From: Flavobacterium sp.
Lineage (GTDB): Bacteria > Bacteroidota > Bacteroidia > Flavobacteriales > Flavobacteriaceae
DNA: 64,000 nucleotides
Assembly (NCBI RefSeq): GCF_035195345.1
Contig: NZ_CP136574.1
Coordinates: 1 to 64,000 of the forward strand
Direction: 5' to 3'
Numbering within the stretch: the stretch's first letter is position 1; each line of letters opens with the position of its first letter. The notes beneath the pieces were generated by a model, which searched no databases, was not told where the DNA came from, and saw only the letters and a program-made list of their open reading frames with translations. Shown here piece after piece: positions 9,121 through 17,990 of this stretch. The position numbers and the translations under genes were made by a program.

Positions 9121-9672
9121 TTAGGACTGCTTGGCACCAGACTTTTTTCTAATATCAATTTTTAGTTGGTCTTCGGCTACATCAATTAGGGTGTTTAGGG
9201 CTTTTATTTTAAGCTCTGCTTCTTTTAAAGCTTGTAGTAAAGCTTCTTTTTCTAAATCTTTTTTTGTTTTTTTATCTTTAGCCAAAACAGAAGGTTTTTC
9301 AATACAAATTTCGACTTTTTCTGTTTTATATTGTGCTATCCAACTACGAATTATTTTTTCCGTTTTAATATTGTGAGCTATTTTTGCTTCTTTAACAGTT
9401 AACCTACCTTGTTCTATAGCGGCAACCACAGTACGCTTCAAAAGCGAATTATACGTTCTACGCTTCATGTTTTCTTTGTAGTCTTGTGAGCCGTAATTAC
9501 GCATCCAACTATCCAAAGTAGGAACACTTAAACCATAAGTTTGAATTGCCTCTTTTCGGGGTAACCCTTTTTCAATTTCTGAAACAACTTTTAAAATTAA
9601 TCGCTTATCAAAACGACTTTGCTTGTTCTTACGAACCACATAAATTACTTCTTTTTGATTTTGCATATACAC
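9121..9672 (-). CDS. IS3-family OrfA (HTH DNA-binding subunit)
   Basis: This 183-residue protein has two helix-turn-helix segments (RKEAIQTYGLSVPTLDSWMR and TVKEAKIAHNIKTEKIIRSW) and a C-terminal leucine/alanine-rich coiled coil, as in OrfA proteins that bind the IS ends. It stops at 9121-9123, just ahead of the orfB start. The codons near its end contain AAAAAAG (minus strand, 9148 down to 9142), the classical IS3 slippery heptamer, and the -1 frame reads open into orfB. It may start at the first ATG or at the second (MQNQKE, two codons later); both lie just inside the IS end. Confidence 0.93.
   Translation of the reverse strand: MYMQNQKEVIYVVRKNKQSRFDKRLILKVVSEIEKGLPRKEAIQTYGLSVPTLDSWMRNYGSQDYKENMKRRTYNSLLKRTVVAAIEQGRLTVKEAKIAHNIKTEKIIRSWIAQYKTEKVEICIEKPSVLAKDKKTKKDLEKEALLQALKEAELKIKALNTLIDVAEDQLKIDIRKKSGAKQS
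9142..9148 (-). promoter_or_regulatory. A6G programmed -1 frameshift site
   Basis: On the minus strand AAAAAAG lies near the end of orfA in the phase A AAA AAG. Slipping back one base continues with VWCQAVLKMKQDF into orfB without a stop. This is the standard way IS3 elements make their OrfAB transposase. Confidence 0.8.
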
Positions 9673-9705
9673 TGTTTTTATGTATAGCTATTTTAGGACA
9701 AGACA

Positions 9706-11190
9706 ATTGTAATTGCAAATATTTCTACTTTGAATTGACCTAAAAAAGTCAAAATTATGAGTCAAAATTATTTGATAAAACAACGGTTCGTTACTTATAT
9801 CTTTCAGATATTGAATAATGGCATACTTATTTTTATAATCGAATGAATCAGCAATATCATCTATGATAAAAAGAGTCTTTTTCCCTTCTTTTTTTCGAGC
9901 TTCAATATTAAACATCACATTTAATAGATACATTGCTCTATTTTCTCCTTGACTTAATAAATCAATTTCGTCAATTTTCTCTTTTTTCATTTCTTTTAAA
10001 TCACCAGTAGTAGGATCTTCAAATGAAAATGTAATATTTGGAGCTGATTTACCTAAAACAACGTTTGATTTGTTTTTTATATCAACATTAAAAGGAACAA
10101 AAAAACGTGCTTTAAACTTATCAATAATATCTTCCCATGAAGTTCTTTGTTCTTCTGCTACGTTTTCAATTTCCTCTAGACGCTCCTTTCCTTCAGAATA
10201 AGTTTGGATTAATTCTTCTATAAAGACTCTCTCTTTTGCTAAATAAGAGTTCCACAATCTTCTTTTTAATTCTACAAGATTTTCAAGTTCTGGAATTATA
10301 TAGTTAGCCTCTTCTAAAATTTCTCTAAATCTAACAACCGAAACTTTTTTAATTTCGTTCTCAATTTTTACCAACTCTGCATTCTGAAGTATTTCTTTTC
10401 TTTCTTCCTCTAACTTTATTTTAAAAACTTCTTCGTCCAAAATCTCATCCTCATCTCCTGATAATTTTATTTTATGATTAGCTTTAAAAAAATTTTCCTT
10501 TGATAGTGTTTTAAGGACATTGTCAGCCTTTGAAGGATTAAAAACACCTTTTTTAAAGTATTTTGAATGCTCTAATAGACTATTATATTTTTCTGTATAC
10601 TCATCGATATTTTTCTTTACTTCCGGGTTTTTAATAAAACTAATAACGTCAGGTTCAAAAATCTCTTTATATTTTATTTGAGAGAGGTCATAATCAATTT
10701 CATCAAACTTAATCTCTGATAAAAATTTAAAAAATTCAGTATTGTTGAAATTGAAATCATCTAAAATTTTATTTTCAATATCAGTTTGTTTCTCACCAGA
10801 AATTCTATTCAATTTTGATATTAAACTTGATTTCTTTTTAAGTATATCAGTGTAAATAACATCATAATCACTTTTACTTTCTTCGTCAACCAATAAAGTT
10901 GTAACACTATTTTCAGCAGTTATTTTGTTTTCAAACGACTTAATTACAACTATCTCATCTTTATCGATAATTACTCCATCTGTTAAAATTTCACATTCAG
11001 AAATATTCCCGAATAATTGTTCTTCAGGATCTTTACCTTCACTTATAGCCTTAAAAGTTTTGGCGAAAGAGGTTTTCATTACACCATTTGGAGCGTAAAT
11101 AGCAACTGCCCTACTATTTGAAAAATCAAACTCATGTTCTAACTTATCTATACCAAAACAATTTTTTAAATCTAACCTTAATTTATTCAT
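9706..11190 (-). pseudogene. N-terminal part of SMC/AAA-type ATPase gene, cut by the IS
   Basis: The segment encodes 495 residues of host gene, after which the frame runs five codons into the IS and stops at 9688. Walker A is APNGVMKTS at residues 33-41, a long helical coiled-coil middle follows, then the ABC-type signature LSQGE near 412-416, Walker B TLFIIDDIADSFD near 437-449 and the H-loop LTHN near 476-479. All nucleotide-binding motifs are thus in this half, but the last ~219 residues lie beyond the IS. The start is two bases after the mod stop. Its place directly behind mod suggests an accessory function for the RM system or a linked defence ATPase of the Gaj/OLD-like or RloC-like sort; that is inference. 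Confidence 0.88.
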
Positions 11191-11192
11191 AA

Positions 11193-13133
11193 TTAAAACG
11201 CATTAAATTTATCTCCCAAATAATGTTTCAGGTTGTATTTTTTGGTGGTGTCCAAGGCTCTTTCTAAGCAAATGAATTTCTTGTCGGTATTGGTTTTAAA
11301 ATACTCTATTGTGTCTTCATCTATGCTAACATCTAAACAGATTAGTGTTTCCTTTTCTTCATCTTTAGCTAATACCATTTCATTCTTTTTGAAATGAGGT
11401 TGCGGTACGGTTTTGTAATTCAGCGTAAAGTTATTTTTTAAGAGAATTTCTGTTATTAATTCATCTCTGTTAAAGGCGTTTACTAACTGGTTTTCTTTAT
11501 CTGCAATGTATTTTTTTAAAGCTTCTAAATTCTCTGCATCTGATAGTTCTGGATTTGGTGCAAACTCAACTCTTGGAAAATTTGATTTTTGCAGTTTGAA
11601 TACTTTGAAGCCTAATCCACTAAGAGCCTGTTTTTTTTCTTCCGCATTTTTATCCCCAGAAAATAAATCGGGCTTTTCTTCCGCTTTTACTTTAATTAAT
11701 TTCTCAACAACTCTTTTATTACGTTCGATTGTGATATCACTAATCTTTTTATATCCTTCATTAAAAGCTTCGCTCTTTTCATCTGATTTCTCAGGAACTT
11801 GGACTAAGATGTATTTACGAGTTCCTCCATCTTTTTCATTAAGTGAATACACTGCATGCCCTGTTGAACCCGAACCACCGAAAAAGTCTAAAACAATATC
11901 ATCATCCTTGTCGCAAGAAATAGAAATTATTCTTTCCAATAATTGTACAGGTTTTGGAAAATCAAATATTTTTTTGCCATTGAATAAACTTCTTAAATCG
12001 CGTGCTGCTTTTTTATTCCCATCTAAATCATCCCATAGTGGAGAAGGTCTTTTTGTTCTTCCTTCTAAATAGTACTTTACGTATGGCCACCAAATTTCGA
12101 CATCTTCTTTTTTTGTTTTTTTCCACAAGATAAAACCCTCATCTACCAATCTATCATAAGTGTTTTTTTCAAATCTCCAACGACTTTCATAACCACCTGG
12201 GCCAATCGGATACAATTCTTCACCGTCAGGATTTATTACAGGATAATACATGTTAGGTCTATCTTCTCTTTTGTCATTACTACCTGTTTTACGCATTTGG
12301 TCGTAAGCATACTTACCTTTATCGTCTTCATTTTCAAATCTTTTCAAATCATGCTCAGTCAAAGGAAGACCATTTAATGCTCTATTCGTGTTTTTAGAAT
12401 ATACAAGAAGATAATCAAAAGAACTACCTAAACCATCACTATCTTGTCCTGTTGTTTGCCCTGTCGTTCTTACAATACAGCCTATGAAATTTTCTTCATT
12501 AAAAACTTCATCACATAATTTTCTTAAATGATGAACTTCGTTATCATCTATTGAAATAAATATTATGCCATCATCACTTAGTAATTGTCTTGCAACTAAT
12601 AAACGTGAATACATCATATTCAGCCAATTCGAATGATAACGACCATCTGTTTCAGAATTTGTATCAATAACAATACCGTTTTCTACATATTCTGATTCTT
12701 CCCAATAAGCTTTTTTATCTTGGGTAAAATTATCATTGTATACAAAATCATTTCCTGTGTTATAAGGCGGGTCGATATAAATACATTTTATTTTTTCTCT
12801 ATAACTTCCACTTAACAGTTTTAACACTTCAAGATTTTCACCTTCAATAATTAAGTTTTCACTTGTTTCTGGATTTACACTACGTTCTTCGTCAAAAACC
12901 AAAGTGGCATTGCTAGGAGTAAAAGCTTTACGTTTTTCGAAGCTTTTGCCAAACCAACGGAATTCGTAACGCTCAGTTTCATTAACGCTATCAGGATTAA
13001 CTGCTTTTTTAACTTCGTCTATATTTAAAGTTCCTTCACTTGTAAACCAATCGGGAAACATTTGCTTTAAATTTTGTAGACGTTCGTTGTTCCAATCGTT
13101 ACTTAAAGGCATATAATCGTTAACTGTTTCCAT
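11193..13133 (-). CDS. mod: Type III RM modification subunit (adenine methyltransferase)
   Basis: This 646-residue protein is a beta-class N6-adenine methyltransferase. The catalytic DPPYNTGNDF is at 121-130, and the SAM-binding LDFFGGSGSTGHA at about 415-427 comes after it, which defines the beta order. The region between them (about 220-390) is the variable target-recognition domain. In type III systems Mod both methylates one strand of the asymmetric site and gives Res its specificity. The ATG overlaps the dinD stop by one base (TAATG), so translation is coupled. The res gene is upstream beyond dinD. Nothing in the sequence suggests it is inactive. Confidence 0.95.
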   Translation of the reverse strand: METVNDYMPLSNDWNNERLQNLKQMFPDWFTSEGTLNIDEVKKAVNPDSVNETERYEFRWFGKSFEKRKAFTPSNATLVFDEERSVNPETSENLIIEGENLEVLKLLSGSYREKIKCIYIDPPYNTGNDFVYNDNFTQDKKAYWEESEYVENGIVIDTNSETDGRYHSNWLNMMYSRLLVARQLLSDDGIIFISIDDNEVHHLRKLCDEVFNEENFIGCIVRTTGQTTGQDSDGLGSSFDYLLVYSKNTNRALNGLPLTEHDLKRFENEDDKGKYAYDQMRKTGSNDKREDRPNMYYPVINPDGEELYPIGPGGYESRWRFEKNTYDRLVDEGFILWKKTKKEDVEIWWPYVKYYLEGRTKRPSPLWDDLDGNKKAARDLRSLFNGKKIFDFPKPVQLLERIISISCDKDDDIVLDFFGGSGSTGHAVYSLNEKDGGTRKYILVQVPEKSDEKSEAFNEGYKKISDITIERNKRVVEKLIKVKAEEKPDLFSGDKNAEEKKQALSGLGFKVFKLQKSNFPRVEFAPNPELSDAENLEALKKYIADKENQLVNAFNRDELITEILLKNNFTLNYKTVPQPHFKKNEMVLAKDEEKETLICLDVSIDEDTIEYFKTNTDKKFICLERALDTTKKYNLKHYLGDKFNAF

Positions 13134-13972
13134 TATTTTTTTCTTTTTTTAGAATCTTTCAATACTTTTTTGTCATCACTAACCAACTTACGTTGCACTT
13201 TTTTTACGTCATCAGCTGGCGGAAGGTTTTCGGGAATAATACCTCTTTGTGTAAGCATATTTCTAACCGCAGTGTTATTGGCAATATGTTCGCTTTCAAT
13301 TCTGCTTTGTCCTTTTAAATCTTTACTTTGTACATTAAGACCCGTCATTTCAGCTGCTAAATCTTTAGCTTTAATAGTGATTGTTGGAAGAAAATCGGCT
13401 ACCGGTCTATTGTCAGGAACACCCATTTTCTTTTTTAATTGTACCGTTGTTAATTTGAACAAAGCTTGGTCTCCTTTTGAGCGAATAATACCAAATCCTA
13501 CGTTATCCACTCCGCGTTCGTATAATATACCTGAAAGTTGTTTTTCGGTTTGTGATAATTTTTCTCTTGCTTTAACTCTTTCAAACTCTAATAATCTTTG
13601 TTCTATAACTTCCGCACGACGTGTTTGTACTGCAAAATAGTTTTGAGCAAATGCAATTTCTTCTTTACGGCTATCCCCATTTTGCGCTATTAAATAACAT
13701 GCGTAACGCGTTAATGCAATGTCATCTATTTCTTTTTCAGCACCTTTGGGCATTGGTATCGTTTTCCTGATGTCAGGAAAATGATTGTATGCATCTTCTC
13801 CTGCATTATTACAGGCATCTTTAGCTTTCTTTATTACTTTTTCGAAATTTTCCCACTTTGTATATCCAAGTAATTTTTGCAATTCCCTGGCGCTCCAACA
13901 TTCAACCCCTTCCAATTCAGATGCTACTGCCTCAAATTGTTGAAATAACTGTAAAATTTCTTCCTTTTTCAT
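13133..13972 (-). CDS. dinD: DinD-like DNA damage-inducible protein
   Basis: The 279-residue sequence matches the DinD family: an N-terminal BRO/KilA-like region (WSARELQKLLGYTKWENFEKV), then NHFPDIRKTI, then LTRYACYLIAQNGDSRKEEIAFAQNYFAVQTRR, and a C-terminal helical region with QSRIESEHIANNTAVRNML. E. coli DinD belongs to the SOS response and inhibits RecA filament activities in vitro. The gene sits between res and mod, a place where DinD homologues are often found. The C-terminus is very lysine-rich (DDKKVLKDSKKRKK). A palindrome matching two intergenic copies lies inside its coding sequence at 13759-13784. Confidence 0.9.
   Translation of the reverse strand: MKKEEILQLFQQFEAVASELEGVECWSARELQKLLGYTKWENFEKVIKKAKDACNNAGEDAYNHFPDIRKTIPMPKGAEKEIDDIALTRYACYLIAQNGDSRKEEIAFAQNYFAVQTRRAEVIEQRLLEFERVKAREKLSQTEKQLSGILYERGVDNVGFGIIRSKGDQALFKLTTVQLKKKMGVPDNRPVADFLPTITIKAKDLAAEMTGLNVQSKDLKGQSRIESEHIANNTAVRNMLTQRGIIPENLPPADDVKKVQRKLVSDDKKVLKDSKKRKK
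13759..13784. repeat. TTTTCCTGA...TCAGGAAAA palindrome inside dinD
   Basis: An inverted repeat TTTTCCTGA-tg-TCAGGAAAA lies within the codons for HFPDIRKT of dinD. Two further versions occur upstream at 14041-14068 and 14082-14121. It could be an operator read by the DinD/BRO-type protein itself or by an unknown regulator. Confidence 0.55.
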
Positions 13973-14040
13973 GTGTTGTCATTTATTGTTTTTTTCTTAC
14001 CATCGGGTTTGATAGAGTGAACTATTTTATATCCTTTACA

Positions 14041-14068
14041 ACCATTTTCCTGATATCGGGAAAATGGT
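14041..14068. repeat. Near-perfect palindrome between res and dinD
   Basis: The 28-bp sequence centred on CCTGATATCGGG has arms ACCATTTTCC/GGAAAATGGT. On the minus strand one frame reads HFPDIRKMV, almost the same words as in the DinD protein, because the palindrome equals the dinD-internal copy. Confidence 0.6.
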
Positions 14069-14081
14069 CTTTTATCTTATC

Positions 14082-14121
14082 TAAAATATCAGTTTCCTGA
14101 TATCAGGAAACTGATATTTTA
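14082..14121. repeat. Perfect 40-bp palindrome downstream of res
   Basis: The two 20-base arms, each containing ATCAGTTTCCTGAT, are exact reverse complements around a central ATAT-type dyad. It begins 18 bases past the res stop. As RNA it would make a strong hairpin, so it may attenuate or process the res-dinD message; as DNA it may be an operator. The following T-run is short, so it is a weak classical terminator. Confidence 0.75.
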
Positions 14122-14139
14122 TTATTATGTTTATGTAAT

Positions 14140-16824
14140 TTATTGACTTGCTAGTGTTTTAAAAAAACTATACTCTTTAATTGGGGCTTTGTATTTTACT
14201 TCTAATCCTAATTTTTCAAAGTGTTTCATAGCGCATCGAATTTTATACACTTCGCTTTCGGTTAGTGCTTTTTTGTCGTTAATATCATTTGTTCCTTTTG
14301 TTTCAATTACGAAATAGAACTCATTTTCATCTCCTGTTTTTAAACTTTTACGTTTCATAACTAAACCAAAATCAGGTTCGTAATTTCCAATTGGAGTTTT
14401 GATTTTATACCAACTAGGTAATTTTAAAAAACAAACTACTTCAGCATCTTTGTCGGCATCTAAAGAGAAATTTCTCTCTACATCACTATCCACTAACATC
14501 TTATCAAAAACTCCTTTGTGGGGTGTATCTACATATGCTGTTTTAGCAATGTTTTTTACAAAATCATTGAAATCAAAAGGGTAACTTTCACCTGTAATTT
14601 GATAGTCTAAACCACGAATCATTTCATTTAATTCCACATCTCTAATGATTACTGATGCTTCATGAATGAAACGTGGTGGGTTCTTTACCATTTGGTCCAA
14701 ATTAGTCATTCGATTTATAATCTTGAACAATGTATTGTAACTAACACCCGTATTTTCACTTAATTCTTCAATTAAATCTAAAGGTGTAAAAGTTGTTTTT
14801 TGAATTATATTTTCTGAACCTTGAAATGTGTCGTTTTTATCTTCTTCTGTTAATGCATTAATCAAAAAACTAGAAGCTTCAATAATAAAATCGGGAATCG
14901 AAATTTGATTGATTCTTTCTACGGATTCTTTGATTAAATTATCTTCATCAAATGCCATTGTATATTCCGTTTTTTTAGACAAAGCTGTCCAATATTTTCT
15001 GAAAGCTTTATCTATTTCACTAGAAGGATTTCGTTTGAACATTACTTCATCTGCTGGAATTCCCTTGTGTGTATGTGTCATTCCAGCACCTGCGTTTGGT
15101 GTGCCGTAGACTGATTTGATTTCTTCCTGGTATTGCGTTACGAACGTTTCGTAGGTTTCATTAGGAATTACGGTCAGTTGATTTATTCGTTCACTTTCCT
15201 CTACATTAGGATCATCATACACTCTTTGACCATCCTGATTTACACAAATACGCAAACCACGACCAATTTCTTGACGTTTCTTAATTTCGGAATATGTTGA
15301 ATTTAATGTTGCAATATTGAATACATTTGGATTATCCCAACCCACACCTAAAGCAGAGTGAGAGAAAACAAATTGTACTGTATTTGATAAGGTTAAAAGT
15401 TCTTCTTTCCCTTTCAATATTAAATCGTAAATTTTACTTTGTTCTTTTACGCCACCTTCGTTATCTGCATATTCACCGCTTGCCTTTTGAGCAAAGTAAT
15501 ATCCCTGTACTGCCTGAATTTCTTCATCGGTAGGAATTCTTCCATCGTGATATTCTGGGAAAATAGCTCTGTATTTTTCAACAAAAATATTTTTAATGAT
15601 TGGTGTTTCACCGACATAATTAGCTACTCTGTCAATGAAAATTAATGATAAACATTTTATATTTTTCTCAATTAATTTTTGCGTTTTAGCAAAATGTCTA
15701 TGAATTAACCATTCTATTTGCAACGCCCAAATGTTTTCTAAACTACCTGAAATTTGCCTTTCAAGTACTTCAGTACCATTTGAGAAGGTAACCGTCCATT
15801 TACCCGTTTTAAGGCTTTTATTTATTTGTGAAATCTTATAGTTTAGATAACTAGGATTGTTTGTTTTGTCACCTAAACTATCGCCCACTTTTAACCAGGC
15901 TGTGTTTTTTAAATCGATTTTACCATTTGAATTGTTAAAATGCCATGCTTTAAGTTTTACTTTTGGATCACCTTTACCTGTTTGAATTTCAGACAATTCA
16001 ATTTTTAATGTTGCTTCGTCATTTTTTTCAGTAACAGTAAGTACCTCAATTTTCTTAACTAAACCTTCTTTGTAACTATCATAAGGCGTAAGTCTGTAGA
16101 CTAAATTTTTAATTACTTTATGTGTAGCAGAATAGCGAAGCTTAAATAAAGGATTTAATTTCGCGATTTGTTTAATTGAATTCTCCGTATCCATCCCTTC
16201 CTGAGGTTCATCCATGAAAATAATTGGATTTGTTTTTCCAATTGCATCAATAAAAGGAATGTTATTGAATAAGTCTTCTCGTTGTGCTTGGTTAAGAATT
16301 TTATCTTCTGAATTGAATGAAGCCAACGTCATAATCATTACTTGTGGATGTTGGTCTTCTATAAACTGTGTTACTTTTTGAAGTTTTTTACTATCATATT
16401 CGAAAGCATTTGGTTTAAAACCATATATGTCTTCAAGCTGCTTATCAAATGATTTGAATGTTCCAATAATATTTTGTCTAATGGCTACTGATGGAACCAA
16501 TATTATAAATTTAGTAAACCCGTAATGTTTAAATAGTTCATAGATTGTCTTAATGTAAACCAACGTTTTACCTGTACCGGTTTCCATCTCTACACAAATA
16601 TCATTTTCATCTGAAAGTCTAGCTATTTCTTCTGTAATGCCGTTTTCAAATAATACATTTTGAATGTTGCTTTTTACTTCTTCTAAAGTTAGGCGTGTCA
16701 TGTTAGAACGAATTCCTTCAAAACAAGCATTATCAAACGTATTTTTTTCAGTTCCTTCAAAAACTTTCACTATGCTCTGTATGGCGTTTTCTTGATATTT
16801 TAGGCTTTCTAATTTGAAATTCAT
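14140..16824 (-). CDS. res: Type III RM restriction subunit (helicase-nuclease)
   Basis: This 894-residue protein is an SF2 helicase with Walker A ETGTGKT at 81-87, the DExx-type box FMDEPQ at 203-208 and the motif III SATHK soon after. The helicase C-lobe motif QEIGRGLRI is also seen. The C-terminal nuclease is PD-x-(E)xK: PD at about 817-818 and ETKG at about 841-844. It works with Mod: DNA translocation or sliding started by ATP hydrolysis, followed by cleavage near two inversely oriented sites. It is the first gene of the leftward operon res-dinD-mod-ATPase-STAND nuclease. The start ATG at 16822-16824 agrees with the family's N-terminal LKYQENAI motif. Confidence 0.95.
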   Translation of the reverse strand: MNFKLESLKYQENAIQSIVKVFEGTEKNTFDNACFEGIRSNMTRLTLEEVKSNIQNVLFENGITEEIARLSDENDICVEMETGTGKTLVYIKTIYELFKHYGFTKFIILVPSVAIRQNIIGTFKSFDKQLEDIYGFKPNAFEYDSKKLQKVTQFIEDQHPQVMIMTLASFNSEDKILNQAQREDLFNNIPFIDAIGKTNPIIFMDEPQEGMDTENSIKQIAKLNPLFKLRYSATHKVIKNLVYRLTPYDSYKEGLVKKIEVLTVTEKNDEATLKIELSEIQTGKGDPKVKLKAWHFNNSNGKIDLKNTAWLKVGDSLGDKTNNPSYLNYKISQINKSLKTGKWTVTFSNGTEVLERQISGSLENIWALQIEWLIHRHFAKTQKLIEKNIKCLSLIFIDRVANYVGETPIIKNIFVEKYRAIFPEYHDGRIPTDEEIQAVQGYYFAQKASGEYADNEGGVKEQSKIYDLILKGKEELLTLSNTVQFVFSHSALGVGWDNPNVFNIATLNSTYSEIKKRQEIGRGLRICVNQDGQRVYDDPNVEESERINQLTVIPNETYETFVTQYQEEIKSVYGTPNAGAGMTHTHKGIPADEVMFKRNPSSEIDKAFRKYWTALSKKTEYTMAFDEDNLIKESVERINQISIPDFIIEASSFLINALTEEDKNDTFQGSENIIQKTTFTPLDLIEELSENTGVSYNTLFKIINRMTNLDQMVKNPPRFIHEASVIIRDVELNEMIRGLDYQITGESYPFDFNDFVKNIAKTAYVDTPHKGVFDKMLVDSDVERNFSLDADKDAEVVCFLKLPSWYKIKTPIGNYEPDFGLVMKRKSLKTGDENEFYFVIETKGTNDINDKKALTESEVYKIRCAMKHFEKLGLEVKYKAPIKEYSFFKTLASQ

Positions 16825-17049
16825 TGTGTAGTAATTAGTTTATTACAATAATACAAAAAAATGATGTCTTGTGTAAGTATTAGTTTCGTTATAATTTGAA
16901 TTATTTATCAACAAAATGTATTGAAATTAATTTTTTTGTTACATTAAAAATATTGTTTGCTTTACTTTATGTTTTGTATTTTAATATAAAATTAATCAAA
17001 CTTGTATTGCTTTTAGAATTAGCTATCCGTTGTAAGGAATTCTATGAAT

Positions 17050-17805
17050 TCATCGTAACTGAATATCTAGTCTTTGTGAAAAATCCTTTAAAAATTTAAA
17101 ATTTACTTTTTCTAAATCGGTTATCTTGTCAAGAATATTATTTACATATTCTATATCGACCGTAACGCCACCATGCGCAATTTGATTTCTTATTGCATTG
17201 TGTACATTTACCCAATTTTCATTACCATTAATAATTGGCCAATTTGGACACTGTCCCCAAACTTGTATAAAGCAGTTCCAGATTTTATTTATAATACCGT
17301 TTCGAGTTCTTTCATTTTCTTCACAAAAAGCATCAGAAACTACAGAAATTGAATTCCAAAATGCTAAAAATTTGTCAAGTGTATTTTCAGAATTTAACCC
17401 CTTTCTATACCAACTGTATGCTCTTAACATTTTACTTCTTTCTGGATCTAAGTTTAATACTCTAGCCAATTCAAATGCTTGTTGTATTTCATTCACATTC
17501 ACAATTGTCCTGATGTTGTGAGTAATCTGTCTATTTTCAAATAGACTGATGTCAAGTTTGCAATTTGTAATAACTGTCAAAACATCTAGCATTTTACCAA
17601 TAAAAAGTGCTGCTACTTTTTCTGCACGGTCAATATCATTTGTAAAAACTGTCGCATAAATAACGTTTCCCCTTTGTGTAGTTCTTATATTAATTTCGCT
17701 GTCAAATACTCTACCCAAGTCTAGTTCTTTAGTAGTTTGAAAATTTATATTGTTTTCAAACTTAATTGGCCCATCAATGTAAAACTGTACTTCGTAAATT
17801 CTCAT
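17050..17805 (-). CDS. HEPN-like protein with RNQIAHG motif
   Basis: This 251-residue soluble protein has an N-terminal alpha/beta half (VQFYIDGPIKFENNINF...) and a C-terminal helical half. The latter contains YSWYRKGLNS...DKFLAFWNSISVV and, at 206-212, RNQIAHG, the Rx4H motif of HEPN ribonucleases preceded by a helix as in Apea-type HEPN domains. It could be an RNA-cleaving effector, or an inactive HEPN scaffold. It lies 225 bases upstream of res, in the same direction, probably with its own promoter. The full family is not recognised. Start ATG at 17803-17805. Confidence 0.65.
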   Translation of the reverse strand: MRIYEVQFYIDGPIKFENNINFQTTKELDLGRVFDSEINIRTTQRGNVIYATVFTNDIDRAEKVAALFIGKMLDVLTVITNCKLDISLFENRQITHNIRTIVNVNEIQQAFELARVLNLDPERSKMLRAYSWYRKGLNSENTLDKFLAFWNSISVVSDAFCEENERTRNGIINKIWNCFIQVWGQCPNWPIINGNENWVNVHNAIRNQIAHGGVTVDIEYVNNILDKITDLEKVNFKFLKDFSQRLDIQLR

Positions 17806-17880
17806 TTTTGTCTATTTATATATTGTTGATATTATGTTTGCATACTAAATATACTCAAGTCTATACGCTTATTTTTTGAT

Positions 17881-17930
17881 GTAGATGTTGCTATTCATTT
17901 GGTCTTGTTTTGATTGCTTGGATGGTTATA
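17881..17930 (-). pseudogene. Relic of the small QAIKP basic protein gene
   Basis: The stretch GATGTTGC...TTTGATTGCTTGGAT matches the intact small gene at 19107-19250 over about 45 bases. On the minus strand it reads IQAIKTRPNE and then hits a stop, so only the N-terminal words of the family survive. It is the third member of a small repeated gene family in this window. Confidence 0.55.
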
Positions 17931-17951
17931 GGTCTTAATTTTTATTATTGA

Positions 17952-17982
17952 TTAAGCACGGATTGCAAATCTGCACCATCGA
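17952..17982. repeat. Dispersed motif AAGCACGGATT...AAATCTGC...ATCG
   Basis: The sequence AAGCACGGATTGCAAATCTGC followed by CATCG recurs in variant form near 24547, 29491, 30059 and 30141, always between genes. It has partial dyad symmetry (GGATTnnAAATC). Its role is unknown. Confidence 0.6.
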
Positions 17983-17990
17983 GGATTTTT

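Larger units (their letters stand above)
8134..9705 (-). mobile_element. Complete IS3-family insertion sequence, 1572 bp
   Basis: The element is bounded by imperfect ~25-bp inverted repeats, 8134-8158 and 9681-9705, sharing the core GTCCTAAAATA and ending in the TG...CA typical of the family. It is flanked by a 3-bp direct repeat, ATT at 8131-8133 and ATT at 9706-9708, as expected of an IS150-like target duplication. It carries two overlapping-phase genes, orfA and orfB, with intact catalytic residues and a frameshift signal, so it looks active. It interrupts an AAA-type ATPase gene within the type III RM operon, in the same direction as that gene. Confidence 0.95.
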
